Shown: piece by piece, positions 42,889 to 50,507 of the stretch
Layout of the letters: the number at the start of each line of letters is the position of its first letter
Position numbering within the stretch: position 1 is the stretch's first letter
Assembly: GCA_965248905.1 (NCBI GenBank)
Contig: CBDFKS010000007.1
Location: forward strand, 310,001 to 374,000
Length of the DNA: 64,000 bases
Source of the DNA: CBDFKS01 sp965248905
GTDB lineage: Bacteria > Chloroflexota > Dehalococcoidia > Lucifugimonadales > JAGWBF01
Direction of reading: 5' to 3'
The notes under the pieces: model-generated
The model's database searches: none
The model's input: only the letters and a program-made list of their open reading frames with translations
Told to the model about the DNA's origin: nothing
Program-made: the position numbers and the translations under genes

Positions 42889-44213
42889 CTCACTGGGGTA
42901 GGCATTTGAAATTATGAGCTTTGGGAACCGGTTTATGGTAGGTAATTTGCAAACCAGGGAGTGGGTTTGGCCAAGGTTCAGGTATGAGCCACAGGCGAAG
43001 CCAAGGCCTACCCTGGAGCAGTTGCCGAGTCATACAGCATATGCCCTTCTTTATCACGCTATCCTTTCGGGGTCCAGAACAGCTAGGAAGTGGATGAGGG
43101 CTTCTGACTCTCTGGGGAGGTACTCCAAGAGAAATAGCGTCTTCTGCTCTGGTCCCATAGGCCGTGGCCCACAGGGTAGCCACCGCCAGAACGAGCCAGT
43201 ACCGGGCCACTCGGTCCGGGTCAGTCCGTCGAGTGCGTTGCCATTGCCAACCCACACTCTTGAGAGCGCGAAAACCCAACTCGATCCAGAAGCGCAACCC
43301 ATACCAGCATACCCCCACATCCTCGGGAGGCAAGTCGGTAATCACTATCCAGGGTTCCTTCTGGCCTTTATCCCAAACCACCACCAAAGTACCGAAGCGG
43401 TGGCGCTTGGGATTATAAAAGGCACTGCCCCTTCCTACCCAGGCGTGGCCTGGTCCGGGAATCAGCGTCCTGGCTTGCCGGCGTTGCACCTGCAACGGTT
43501 GAAAGCTGGTGTTGTTTTTTACCCGCATCAGTGGATGCCATCCCAAGGCCCGTATTTGCTTCCAAAGGCGGGGGCTCCACAAGCCCCGGTCAGTCATCAC
43601 CAGCACCTCCATGCTTTTGGACACTTCGGGAGCAAGCAGTTGCAAAAGCCGGAGGATTTCGGGAATCCAAGCCCCCGACCTGTTAGCAGGGAGTATGGTC
43701 CAGGCAATGGGAATGGCGCTACCCCGGTACAGCACGCTTACTACCAGGGCGACCACGCGGTCTTGGTGGGCTGTTGCGTCGACGGCCAAGGCCAGTTGTT
43801 GACCTTTCCACAAAGACAGCAGCCAGCGGAGCAAAGGCGCAAAACAGAGGGTTACATCCAACTGGATGTTGCAGGGAGTGGCCTTCTCCGAACCATCCCG
43901 AAGGAACTCTCTAAGGTATTGTCGCAGAGCATGGAAGGTGGCGATGGAGGATAGAGCATCAATCACCGCGCTTTGGCAAGCACTCTTAGCCATGATTGCC
44001 CCATACACCCATAGCGCCAATCCACGTATTTGGCTGGATCTTAGGTCAGGAAAATACTGTTCAGTTGAACGTAGCAAGTGGTACCATTCTCTCGGAAGGC
44101 GCATGAGTCACCTCCCCACATCCCAGTTGAGTGATACTTCTAGGATGACGGGAAAGCTCGGCGCTTTCCTAGCTGTTTTTAAACAAGTTTTAGGATATGC
44201 CTACCCCAGTGAG
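42889..44213 (-). mobile_element. IS4-family insertion sequence, copy 2 (1325 bp)
   Basis: Same length, ends and orientation as copy 1, with the same 17-bp terminal inverted repeats and the same 11-bp flanking duplication. It lies 573 bases beyond copy 1. The different flanks (repeat halves with their own divergence) indicate a separate insertion rather than a tandem duplication. Confidence 0.95.
42890..44104 (-). CDS. IS4-family transposase
   Basis: 404 residues, same protein as copy 1 except Leu at residue 3 (MRLPREWYHL). All IS4 catalytic elements are present: Asp in AVDATAHQDR, Asp in MTDRGLWSP and YxxRxxxE(6)K in YGLRFWIELGFRALK. Near-identity of the two genes implies recent transposition. 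Long frames on the opposite strand of both copies are shadows. Confidence 0.95.
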   Translation of the reverse strand: MRLPREWYHLLRSTEQYFPDLRSSQIRGLALWVYGAIMAKSACQSAVIDALSSIATFHALRQYLREFLRDGSEKATPCNIQLDVTLCFAPLLRWLLSLWKGQQLALAVDATAHQDRVVALVVSVLYRGSAIPIAWTILPANRSGAWIPEILRLLQLLAPEVSKSMEVLVMTDRGLWSPRLWKQIRALGWHPLMRVKNNTSFQPLQVQRRQARTLIPGPGHAWVGRGSAFYNPKRHRFGTLVVVWDKGQKEPWIVITDLPPEDVGVCWYGLRFWIELGFRALKSVGWQWQRTRRTDPDRVARYWLVLAVATLWATAYGTRAEDAISLGVPPQRVRSPHPLPSCSGPRKDSVIKKGICCMTRQLLQGRPWLRLWLIPEPWPNPLPGLQITYHKPVPKAHNFKCLPQ

Positions 44214-44247
44214 CCCTTGATGGGGGAAGGTAGGGATGGGGGTGAAC

Positions 44248-46569
44248 TTAGGTTCTCTGGCCCTTCGCCCATAGAGCTTCCAGGATGTTGCCTGGCGACA
44301 TTGGGAGCTTATGCATCCGCACTCCCACGGCATGATATATTGCGTTGGCTATAGCTGGTATAGGCGGTACGATGGGTGTTTCGCCTACCCCCTTGACTCC
44401 GTAGGGGTGGTTGGCATTGGGGACCTCTACCAGTACGGTGTCTATCATCGGGAGATCAAGGCTGGTGGGCATGCGATAGTCAAGAAAGCTGGAGTTAAGC
44501 ATCTCACCCTTGTCGTTGAAAAAGTACTCCTCGTTCAGAGCCCAACCGATCCCCTGAGATACTCCTCCCTGAATCTGGCCTTCGACGTAGCTGGGGTGTA
44601 TTGCCTTGCCCACGTCCTGTAGAGCGGTGTACCGCAGGACATCTACCTTTCCAGTTTCGGTGTCTACCTCTACGTCTACGATGTGCACCCCAAAGGTGGC
44701 TGCCGACCCTCCAGGATCAACGTTACCTCGGCCTACTATCGGACCACCTGTAGAGTTAAGCATTCCGGCCAGCTCCTTGAAGCTCAGGCGAAGTTGCTCG
44801 TCTGATTTGTGGGAGAAGAGGCCATGATCAAACTCTACGGCGTCTTCTGAGACGTCCCATACTCTGGCCGCGCGCTGCATCATCTGGCGCTTCACATCCT
44901 GGGCCGCTTCATAGCAGGCCCATCCAGTCTTGAAGGCCACCGAGCTTCCCGCCGTCATCGAAGTAAATCCAACCGAGTCCGTGTCGGCGACTACCGGCCG
45001 TACGTCCTCGGCAGGGATGCCCAACACCTCAGCCAGTTGCATGGCCAGGGTTGCTCTGGTGCCCCCTATATCAGGAGAACCCTCCACCAGGCTAACCGTC
45101 CCATCGGGGTTGACGCTGGCCGTCGCGCTGGCCGGGCCTGTCCCACTATATAGACAGCCACTGGCGACGCCTCGGCCGCGGTAGGGGCCCTTCAGGGGAG
45201 TAGAGTAGTGGTTGTGTTCCTTGGCTGCTTGGAGGGTCTCCAGATATCCGATGCGCGGATACCTGGGCCCGGTGACCCGTCGAGTGCCTTCCTTGGCGCC
45301 GTTGAGCATTCGAAACTCTATCGGGTCCATGCCGAGCTTTTCACATATTTCGTCTATCACCGTCTCGGCGGCAAAGACCGCGGCCGGCGCGCCTGGAGCT
45401 CGGTAGGCGGCGGCCTTTTGCTTGTTGACCACAACATCTAAGGCTTCAATCCGGGCATTTGGGATGCTGTAAGAGCCGAAGATGCATTGAGCGCCCGGGT
45501 TCACCGGGGAGCCTGGATAAGCGCCTGCCTCGTAGGCGAGGCGGGCATCCGCTGCCGTGATACGCCCCTCCTTATCGGCGCCAATCTTCACACGGACATA
45601 GCCTCCTGATGTGGGACCCGTGCCCTCGAACACTTCGGTCCGGTCCATTGTGATCTTCACTGGCTGGCCCGTCTTACGTGATAATAGAGAGGCAACGGGC
45701 TCAAGGTACGAGACCAGCTTGCCTCCAAAGCCACCGCCAATCTCCATTGGGATAACCTTGGTGCGAGAGACAGGTATACCCAGAATGGCAGATGTCTGGT
45801 CCCTGACGTTGAAATGCCCTTGAGAGCTGCTCCATATCGTCAGATAGCCGTCGGCGTTCCACATAGCTGTGGCGGTATGGGGCTCTATGTAGCCCTGGTG
45901 TACTGCCTCGGTTCGGAACTCTCGTTCAACTATGGCGTGGGCACCACGAAAGCCCTTTTCCAGATCGCCGACCTCGAAGAGGAAGTGGTTTCCCACGTTG
46001 CTACCTTTACCAGGGTCATCGTCGGCGCGAAGGCCCCCTGCCCTGATATATTGATGATTGTCGGAGATGGTCAGTAGCCGTTCATGGAGCACAGGGGCAT
46101 CCTCTTTCATGGCCTCGTACACGTCGAAGACGGCCGGCAGCTCCTCGTATTCCACGTCGATTAGTGACAGTGCCTCCTCGGCCAGGTGAACACTGGTGGC
46201 CGCCAGAGCCGCAACGGCATGTCCCCTGTAAAGCACCTTGTCGTCAGCCAAGCAGTTGTTGCTGAGGAATTTGAGGTTCGCTTCAGACCCTTCATTTTGA
46301 TCGGCCATTTTGCCCGAGAGTTTGGGCAGCTCCGCCGAGGTTACGACAGCTTTCACTCCAGGCATAGCCAGCGCACGGCTCGCATCGATGGACTTGATAC
46401 GCGCGTGGGCATGAGGACTTCTCAGTATTTTAGCGTGGAGGGTTCCAGGTAGCTGGATGTCGGCGCCGTATTGGGCGCGGCCTGTTACTTTGTCCGCACC
46501 ATCGTGCCGGATTGGCCGTGAGCCTACCACGTCGAACTGCTGAGTCGATAACACTACATTCGAAGCCAT
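44248..46569 (-). CDS. xanthine dehydrogenase-family molybdopterin-binding subunit
   Basis: Complete 773-residue molybdenum hydroxylase large subunit, closely similar throughout to the truncated gene at 2-2290, including FDVVGSRPIRHDGADKVTGR, EIGGGFGGKLVSYLEP, AYRAPGAPAAVFAAETVIDE and GVKGVGETPIVPPIPA (catalytic Glu). Oxidises an unknown heterocycle or aldehyde with water as oxygen source. Neither the FAD nor the 2Fe-2S subunit gene lies next to it: downstream is IS4 copy 2, and upstream is a 140-base gap and a TA module. Its C-terminus MHKLPMSPGNILEALWAKG matches the first gene's end. Whether it uses subunits encoded elsewhere is open. Confidence 0.95.
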   Translation of the reverse strand: MASNVVLSTQQFDVVGSRPIRHDGADKVTGRAQYGADIQLPGTLHAKILRSPHAHARIKSIDASRALAMPGVKAVVTSAELPKLSGKMADQNEGSEANLKFLSNNCLADDKVLYRGHAVAALAATSVHLAEEALSLIDVEYEELPAVFDVYEAMKEDAPVLHERLLTISDNHQYIRAGGLRADDDPGKGSNVGNHFLFEVGDLEKGFRGAHAIVEREFRTEAVHQGYIEPHTATAMWNADGYLTIWSSSQGHFNVRDQTSAILGIPVSRTKVIPMEIGGGFGGKLVSYLEPVASLLSRKTGQPVKITMDRTEVFEGTGPTSGGYVRVKIGADKEGRITAADARLAYEAGAYPGSPVNPGAQCIFGSYSIPNARIEALDVVVNKQKAAAYRAPGAPAAVFAAETVIDEICEKLGMDPIEFRMLNGAKEGTRRVTGPRYPRIGYLETLQAAKEHNHYSTPLKGPYRGRGVASGCLYSGTGPASATASVNPDGTVSLVEGSPDIGGTRATLAMQLAEVLGIPAEDVRPVVADTDSVGFTSMTAGSSVAFKTGWACYEAAQDVKRQMMQRAARVWDVSEDAVEFDHGLFSHKSDEQLRLSFKELAGMLNSTGGPIVGRGNVDPGGSAATFGVHIVDVEVDTETGKVDVLRYTALQDVGKAIHPSYVEGQIQGGVSQGIGWALNEEYFFNDKGEMLNSSFLDYRMPTSLDLPMIDTVLVEVPNANHPYGVKGVGETPIVPPIPAIANAIYHAVGVRMHKLPMSPGNILEALWAKGQRT

Positions 46570-46708
46570 AAGGACGGCACCTCCACCATTCTGACTACAT
46601 CATCTAAAGAAGGCCGACTCGATTTTACCACAGGCGCGGTATGACGGCGCCACGGCACGCCGTTTGAGGCATAGTATTCCCCAGTCCAATAACAGCCTTA
46701 GGATACCG

Positions 46709-47026
46709 CTATTTCTCCAGAGCTAAGGCGAAGTGGATGGCTTCCTCTACGGCTCCGAGTTTCTGTTGGCTGAGGCTGACGATGAGGTTTTGAAGCAGGT
46801 GTTTGGGGATCGTGTTAATAGTGTCTAGGTTGGCCGCGCAACGATGTGTGAATCCGTCTTCGGGTCCCAGGGGAACTTCCGCCTGGATACCACGAATTCG
46901 CCTACTGATGGGTGCGATTGTGACGTACTCACGAACAGAATAGGCCGTATTTCGGGAGAGCAGTACCACTGGCCGTGGCCCGCTCGGTGGCGGTAGGTTG
47001 GCCCACCAAACCTCCCCACGCCTCAT
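46709..47026 (-). CDS. MazF/PemK-family toxin
   Basis: Sequence-specific mRNA endoribonuclease of a type II toxin-antitoxin module, 105 residues. MRRGEVWWANLPPPSGPRPV and VVLLSRNTAYSVREYVTIAP, then IQAEVPLGPEDGFTHRCAAN, LDTINTIPKHLLQ are the PemK/MazF fold. ATG 47026 overlaps the stop of the preceding antitoxin gene (ATGA), typical of TA pairs. The two genes are transcribed as one unit under the operator at 47297-47331. Confidence 0.9.
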   Translation of the reverse strand: MRRGEVWWANLPPPSGPRPVVLLSRNTAYSVREYVTIAPISRRIRGIQAEVPLGPEDGFTHRCAANLDTINTIPKHLLQNLIVSLSQQKLGAVEEAIHFALALEK

Positions 47027-47286
47027 TCTTTGTCCCTATCTTCCCAGGGATCCTCTGCAAGAGCGTCTAGGCCTGCCAGATAGGATCCTTCAACGTCTTC
47101 GGCGGTTTCAGGCATATCTCTATAAGCTCTAATGTACTGCTCGTCTAGCTCCCGGTCTCGCTTCTGTTTGAAAAACTCCGCTATCACTCGCCGAAGGAAT
47201 TGGCTGCGGGTCTCTCCACTGGCCAGGCGAGCTTTGTCGATGAAGCGAAGATAGTAGTCGGGCATGCTGATCGCTATCTTGGCCAC
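47023..47286 (-). CDS. ribbon-helix-helix antitoxin (MazE-like)
   Basis: Antitoxin of the MazF-like toxin, about 87 residues from GTG 47286. AKIAISMPDYYLRFIDKARL with SGETRSQFLRRVIAEFFKQK is a ribbon-helix-helix DNA-binding domain; the acidic C-terminus (ETAEDVEGSYLAGLDALAED) is expected to wrap the toxin. GTG 47286 has AGAGGTG just upstream; an ATG at 47304 would start inside the operator palindrome and is less likely. Autorepression through the palindrome is expected. Confidence 0.8.
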   Translation of the reverse strand: MAKIAISMPDYYLRFIDKARLASGETRSQFLRRVIAEFFKQKRDRELDEQYIRAYRDMPETAEDVEGSYLAGLDALAEDPWEDRDKE

Positions 47287-47296
47287 GGTGCACCTC

Positions 47297-47331
47297 TGTG
47301 TCATACTATAGTATGATACCAGTATGACACA
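47297..47331. promoter_or_regulatory. palindromic operator upstream of the MazE/MazF-like pair
   Basis: Perfect nested palindromes: TGTGTCATAC (47297-47306) with GTATGACACA (47322-47331), and inside it TCATACTATAGTATGA (47301-47316). It lies 11 bases before the GTG start, in the position of a promoter/operator for autoregulation by the RHH antitoxin. Confidence 0.75.
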
Positions 47332-47427
47332 GATGGTTGATGGATACAAGCGGCTACACTAGCCAGAGAAGAATGGGGCTTGTAATTCGCTAGGTCGTAC
47401 AACCACTCTGGCTATGATACTATAGTT

Positions 47428-47441
47428 ATGACCATGGTCAT
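47428..47441. promoter_or_regulatory. palindromic operator upstream of the Phd/VapC pair
   Basis: ATGACCATGGTCAT is a perfect 14-bp palindrome, 16 bases before ATG 47458. The adjacent ATACTATAGTTATGA resembles the core ATACTATAGTATGA of the operator at 47297-47331. Confidence 0.65.
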
Positions 47442-47457
47442 GTAATAGGATGTGAGA

Positions 47458-47688
47458 ATGAGAACCATTAAAGCATCAGAGTTCAAGGCCAAATGCCTCA
47501 AGATCATGGATGAGGTGGCTTCTACGGGCGAGCCGGTAATGATCACGAAGAACGGCGTTCCCATCACCCAGCTCATCCCGGCCAGGCGCAAGCCGGAAAC
47601 CCTCTTTGGCTCCATGAAGGGCTCGGTTACCTACATAGGCGATATCATCTCCCCTGTTGACGAGGACTGGGAAGTCGATCGTGAGTGA
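47458..47688 (+). CDS. Phd/YefM-family antitoxin
   Basis: 76 residues from ATG 47458. MRTIKASEFKAKCLKIMDEV and GEPVMITKNGVPITQLIPAR are the Phd/YefM DNA-binding fold; the C-terminus (VTYIGDIISPVDEDWEVDRE) is the toxin-binding tail. Its stop overlaps the start of the PIN-domain toxin gene, with which it forms a TA pair. A GTG at 47452 is possible but less likely. Confidence 0.88.
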   Translation: MRTIKASEFKAKCLKIMDEVASTGEPVMITKNGVPITQLIPARRKPETLFGSMKGSVTYIGDIISPVDEDWEVDRE

Positions 47689-48091
47689 ATCTTTGGTGCT
47701 CGATACTCACGTTCTCGTCTGGCTGGTAGAAGGGAACTCGCGTTTAGGTCGGAACGCTCGCGAGTTGGCTCAATCCGCACTCTGGACAGACGATTTGATG
47801 GTTTCGGCCATCAGCTTCTGGGAGGTAGCCATGCTTTTGAGGGCTGGGCGTCTTGCGCTCGCTTTGCCCGCGATGACATGGCGTCAAGAGACGCTTCAAC
47901 GTGGCGTAGTGGAAGCGCCCGTGACAGGCCAAATAGGCATCCTTGCAGGGGAGTTAGACGGCTTGACAGGAGATCCAGCGGACCGACTCATTACGGCCAC
48001 CGCCCTGTTGCAGGGGTACACTTTGGTCACAGCCGACGAGCAGATTCTCAAATGGGGCGGAAATGTGCTCCGCCAGGATGCCCGGCAGTAG
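47681..48091 (+). CDS. vapC: VapC-family PIN-domain toxin
   Basis: PIN-domain ribonuclease of 136 residues. All four acidic active-site residues are visible: Asp in LVLDTHVLVWLVEG, Glu in VSAISFWEVAML, Asp in TGDPADRLITATAL and Asp in TLVTADEQILKW. GTG 47681 overlaps the antitoxin stop by 8 bases, as is normal for these pairs; upstream frame to 47657 runs through the antitoxin. Likely inhibits translation by cutting tRNA or rRNA when free. Confidence 0.92.
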   Translation: MSESLVLDTHVLVWLVEGNSRLGRNARELAQSALWTDDLMVSAISFWEVAMLLRAGRLALALPAMTWRQETLQRGVVEAPVTGQIGILAGELDGLTGDPADRLITATALLQGYTLVTADEQILKWGGNVLRQDARQ

Positions 48092-48355
48092 CCGAGAGAC
48101 GGGGGCTGGCCCCTTCTCTAATGGAATCAAGAGCTTTTGAACTGAGGTTTAGCGGAGCCACTCTGGTCACTGGCGATACATCCATCATGGAGTAGGGAGG
48201 TCAGCTTAGTCGCCACGACGCGGGTAGCTAGGCTGATGTAAGGTGAGGCGGAGGATTCGGTATGTGCGAGTATAGAACTGGCTGTCTAGCACCCATATTA
48301 ATCCAAGAACTTCTGAGATGAGGTCGCACCTACTTAAAACGGCACCACTTTATTG
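48092..48355. other. intergenic region, possible PIN-domain scrap
   Basis: Between the VapC gene and a hypothetical gene on the other strand. A short frame ends GATLVTGDTSIME followed by a stop near 48195; this resembles the end of a second PIN domain, so it may be a relic of another toxin gene, but it is too short to be sure. Nothing else seen. Confidence 0.3.
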
Positions 48356-48820
48356 TTAAGGTTCGGGTATTTCAATATCCAAGTATTTCTCAATTTCTTT
48401 TCTGAACCGAATACCCGCGCAGATAAAACGGTGATCATGTGGAGGAACTACGTTGGACAAACCCATTAAGCTGCGAGAAGCTTCGATTACATTTTGGCGT
48501 GGCAGTACCAGCTTCAGTCTTTCAAAGAAACCATAATAGCGGAGAGTCAAGGCTGATGCGCGGAGCCGGGCAGACAGTCTTCTGAGTTCGTCAGCCGCAG
48601 TCCGTAAGTGTTCGCGTCGCTCAGGAGTTAGTTGTTCACCCTCCTGAAGGGGACTCGAGTATTCCCGACCATAATGAACAATAGCTTCTGCAACCTCTTC
48701 GATGGTTCGCGCTTGGAGTCGTATGCGCTCGATAAATAACACTAGGGCAACCTGACCCACAAGGAAAACAATGATACCTATGACCACAGTCAGTACAGCA
48801 GTAAGAATGGCCTGTGTCAT
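48356..48820 (-). CDS. membrane-anchored hypothetical protein, 154 aa
   Basis: 154 residues. The N-terminal 30 residues are a single hydrophobic helix (ILTAVLTVVIGIIVFLVGQV), followed by a mostly helical cytoplasmic part with a likely coiled coil (RREHLRTAADELRRLSARLR). The end has VVPPHDHRFICAGIRFRKEI. No family recognised. ATG 48820 was used. It stands alone, facing away from the TA modules. Confidence 0.55.
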   Translation of the reverse strand: MTQAILTAVLTVVIGIIVFLVGQVALVLFIERIRLQARTIEEVAEAIVHYGREYSSPLQEGEQLTPERREHLRTAADELRRLSARLRASALTLRYYGFFERLKLVLPRQNVIEASRSLMGLSNVVPPHDHRFICAGIRFRKEIEKYLDIEIPEP

Positions 48821-48888
48821 GGTTATCTCATTTCCATTGAGCTTAGTGAGACAGTGTTGCCTGGCCTGGATTCACCCCCGACGTCGAC

Positions 48889-49110
48889 TTAGCGAATGGC
48901 TTGATATATAGCGGGACGATATCGCGGTTGTGGAATTAGTTTACCTGACCCACCGGCTGCTGCCAACGAGGCTTCTTTGGCAAGCTTGACCTCGGCCAGC
49001 GCCTCTTCAGGAGTAGTTCCGAAGGCTGAGCAAGAATCCAAATCCGGGATGTCCGCAATGTAGCCGTCATCTTCTTCGCTGAAAAAAATGTTTATATGAT
49101 AGTCACTCAT
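48889..49110 (-). CDS. HicB-like antitoxin-fold protein
   Basis: 73 residues, HicB-type fold: YHINIFFSEEDDGYIADIPD, LDSCSAFGTTPEEALAEVKL and a short tail. No HicA toxin gene is next to it (upstream is tRNA-Gln at 49 bases; downstream is the membrane protein), so it is an orphan or its partner lies elsewhere. ATG 49110. Confidence 0.8.
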   Translation of the reverse strand: MSDYHINIFFSEEDDGYIADIPDLDSCSAFGTTPEEALAEVKLAKEASLAAAGGSGKLIPQPRYRPAIYQAIR

Positions 49111-49153
49111 TCTTCACCATTCAGGAAGTTGGCTGGTGACTCAACATATAATG

Positions 49154-49227
49154 TGGCTGCCCGGCCTGGATTCGAACCAGGGTTAGAGGATTCAAAGTCC
49201 TCTGTGCTACCACTACACCACCGGGCA
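49154..49227 (-). tRNA. tRNA-Gln (TTG)
   Basis: 74 nt including CCA. Acceptor TGCCCGG/CCGGGCA; D-arm GTGTAGTGGTAGCAC; anticodon arm GAGGA-CTTTGAA-TCCTC with anticodon TTG; T-arm CCTGGTTCGAATCCAGG. Read on the minus strand. Confidence 0.95.
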
Positions 49228-49415
49228 TTGGAGGGCCAGTAGCCTGGAACTCGCGATCTCATTATCTCATAGACCTCTTGCCCCTAGCTAGTACAGGCTG
49301 GGCAACGGATGGCAAGGCAGCTATAATACCGACTAGACGCTAGGGGCCGGTCTACTGATATTCTATTCAACCAACATCAAATTACATAACGTATTAGGCC
49401 ATTCACGGAGGTGCC

Positions 49416-50348
49416 ATGAAATTCGGAATCAACCTGGCGAATATGGGGCCCGTTGCCACAGGCGAGAACATGCTGCGACTTGCCCAGCGTAGCCAGGAGC
49501 TGCAGTTTGACTCCATATGGGTGGGCGACCACATATTTGTCCCCAGCCGCCAGGAGTCTCGTTATCCCTATAACACTACCGGCCGGATGCCCATGGATGC
49601 CTCGGACTATCTGCTTGAGCCACTGATGACCCTGGCATACCTGGGTGGCGCAGTGAACACGCCTCGGCTAGGGGTAGGGGTCCTTATCGTGCCCTACCGT
49701 AACCCCATTCTGGCTGCCAAAATGCTGAGCACCCTGGACGTAATGTCGGGCGGTAGGCTGACTGTGGGCGTTGGGGTTGGCTGGATGAAAGAGGAGTTCG
49801 ACTCGCTGGGAACGTCTTATGAGGACCGGGGCAGCATAACCGACGAGTATATCCAAATGTTCAAAGAGCTGTGCACCTCGGAAGAGCCTCGGTTTGAGGG
49901 GAAGCACTATCAGTTTTCCGACGTAGGCGGCTTCAATCCCAAGCCGATCCAGAAGCCTCATCCCCCCATCTGGGTTGGTGGATGGTCTCGGCCTGCGATA
50001 CGTAGAGCGGCCCGCTTGGGTGACTGCTGGTACCCCAGCAACATTGATCCGATTTCATATGCCGAGAAGCTGAGTAGCCTGAAACAGTTCTGCCAGGAGC
50101 AAGGCAGGGATCCCGCCAGCATCGAGCTAGCCACCCACGTCAACAACGTTGGTTTCGGAGAAGCGGACGCTTATGGCCAGCAGGGAGTCGCTCCCCTCAG
50201 CGGTACAGCTCAGCAGATGCTGGACGTCATCCATCGATATGAAGAGGCGGGAGTGGGCCACATTTCTCTGCGAATGAAAGGGAACACCGCTGAGGAGATG
50301 CTGGTCACCATGGAGCGGTTCACTGAGGAGGTTCGGGCAAAGTTGTGA
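49416..50348 (+). CDS. LLM-class F420-dependent oxidoreductase (TIGR03619-like)
   Basis: A luciferase-like enzyme of 310 residues. KFGINLANMGPVATGENMLR is the first strand; SIWVGDHIFVPSRQESRYPY, LGVGVLIVPYRNPILAAKML, LDVMSGGRLTVGVGVGWMKE and PHPPIWVGGWSRPAIRRAAR are the defining parts and agree with F420-dependent LLM enzymes. ATG 49416 with GGAGGT 6 bases before it. The third of its kind in the window. Followed by an MFS carrier. Confidence 0.93.
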   Translation: MKFGINLANMGPVATGENMLRLAQRSQELQFDSIWVGDHIFVPSRQESRYPYNTTGRMPMDASDYLLEPLMTLAYLGGAVNTPRLGVGVLIVPYRNPILAAKMLSTLDVMSGGRLTVGVGVGWMKEEFDSLGTSYEDRGSITDEYIQMFKELCTSEEPRFEGKHYQFSDVGGFNPKPIQKPHPPIWVGGWSRPAIRRAARLGDCWYPSNIDPISYAEKLSSLKQFCQEQGRDPASIELATHVNNVGFGEADAYGQQGVAPLSGTAQQMLDVIHRYEEAGVGHISLRMKGNTAEEMLVTMERFTEEVRAKL

Positions 50349-50507
50349 ACGTAAACGGTGTCACGTTCTATTTTTACTTCTACTTCGTTAATCAGCATAG
50401 CCCATTCTCTGAGATTCGATTCCTAAACATCAAGTGTCCCCGATTTAGGCGATTTCCGAGCTATTCCGTTCCCATGTCATCGCTCCCGAAGCCGAAAGGA
50501 ATTTAGA

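Noticed and set aside
47878..48195. 105-codon frame overlapping VapC
   Set aside because: Most of it is VapC read in another frame; only the final GATLVTGDTSIME is suggestive and is noted as a possible scrap.
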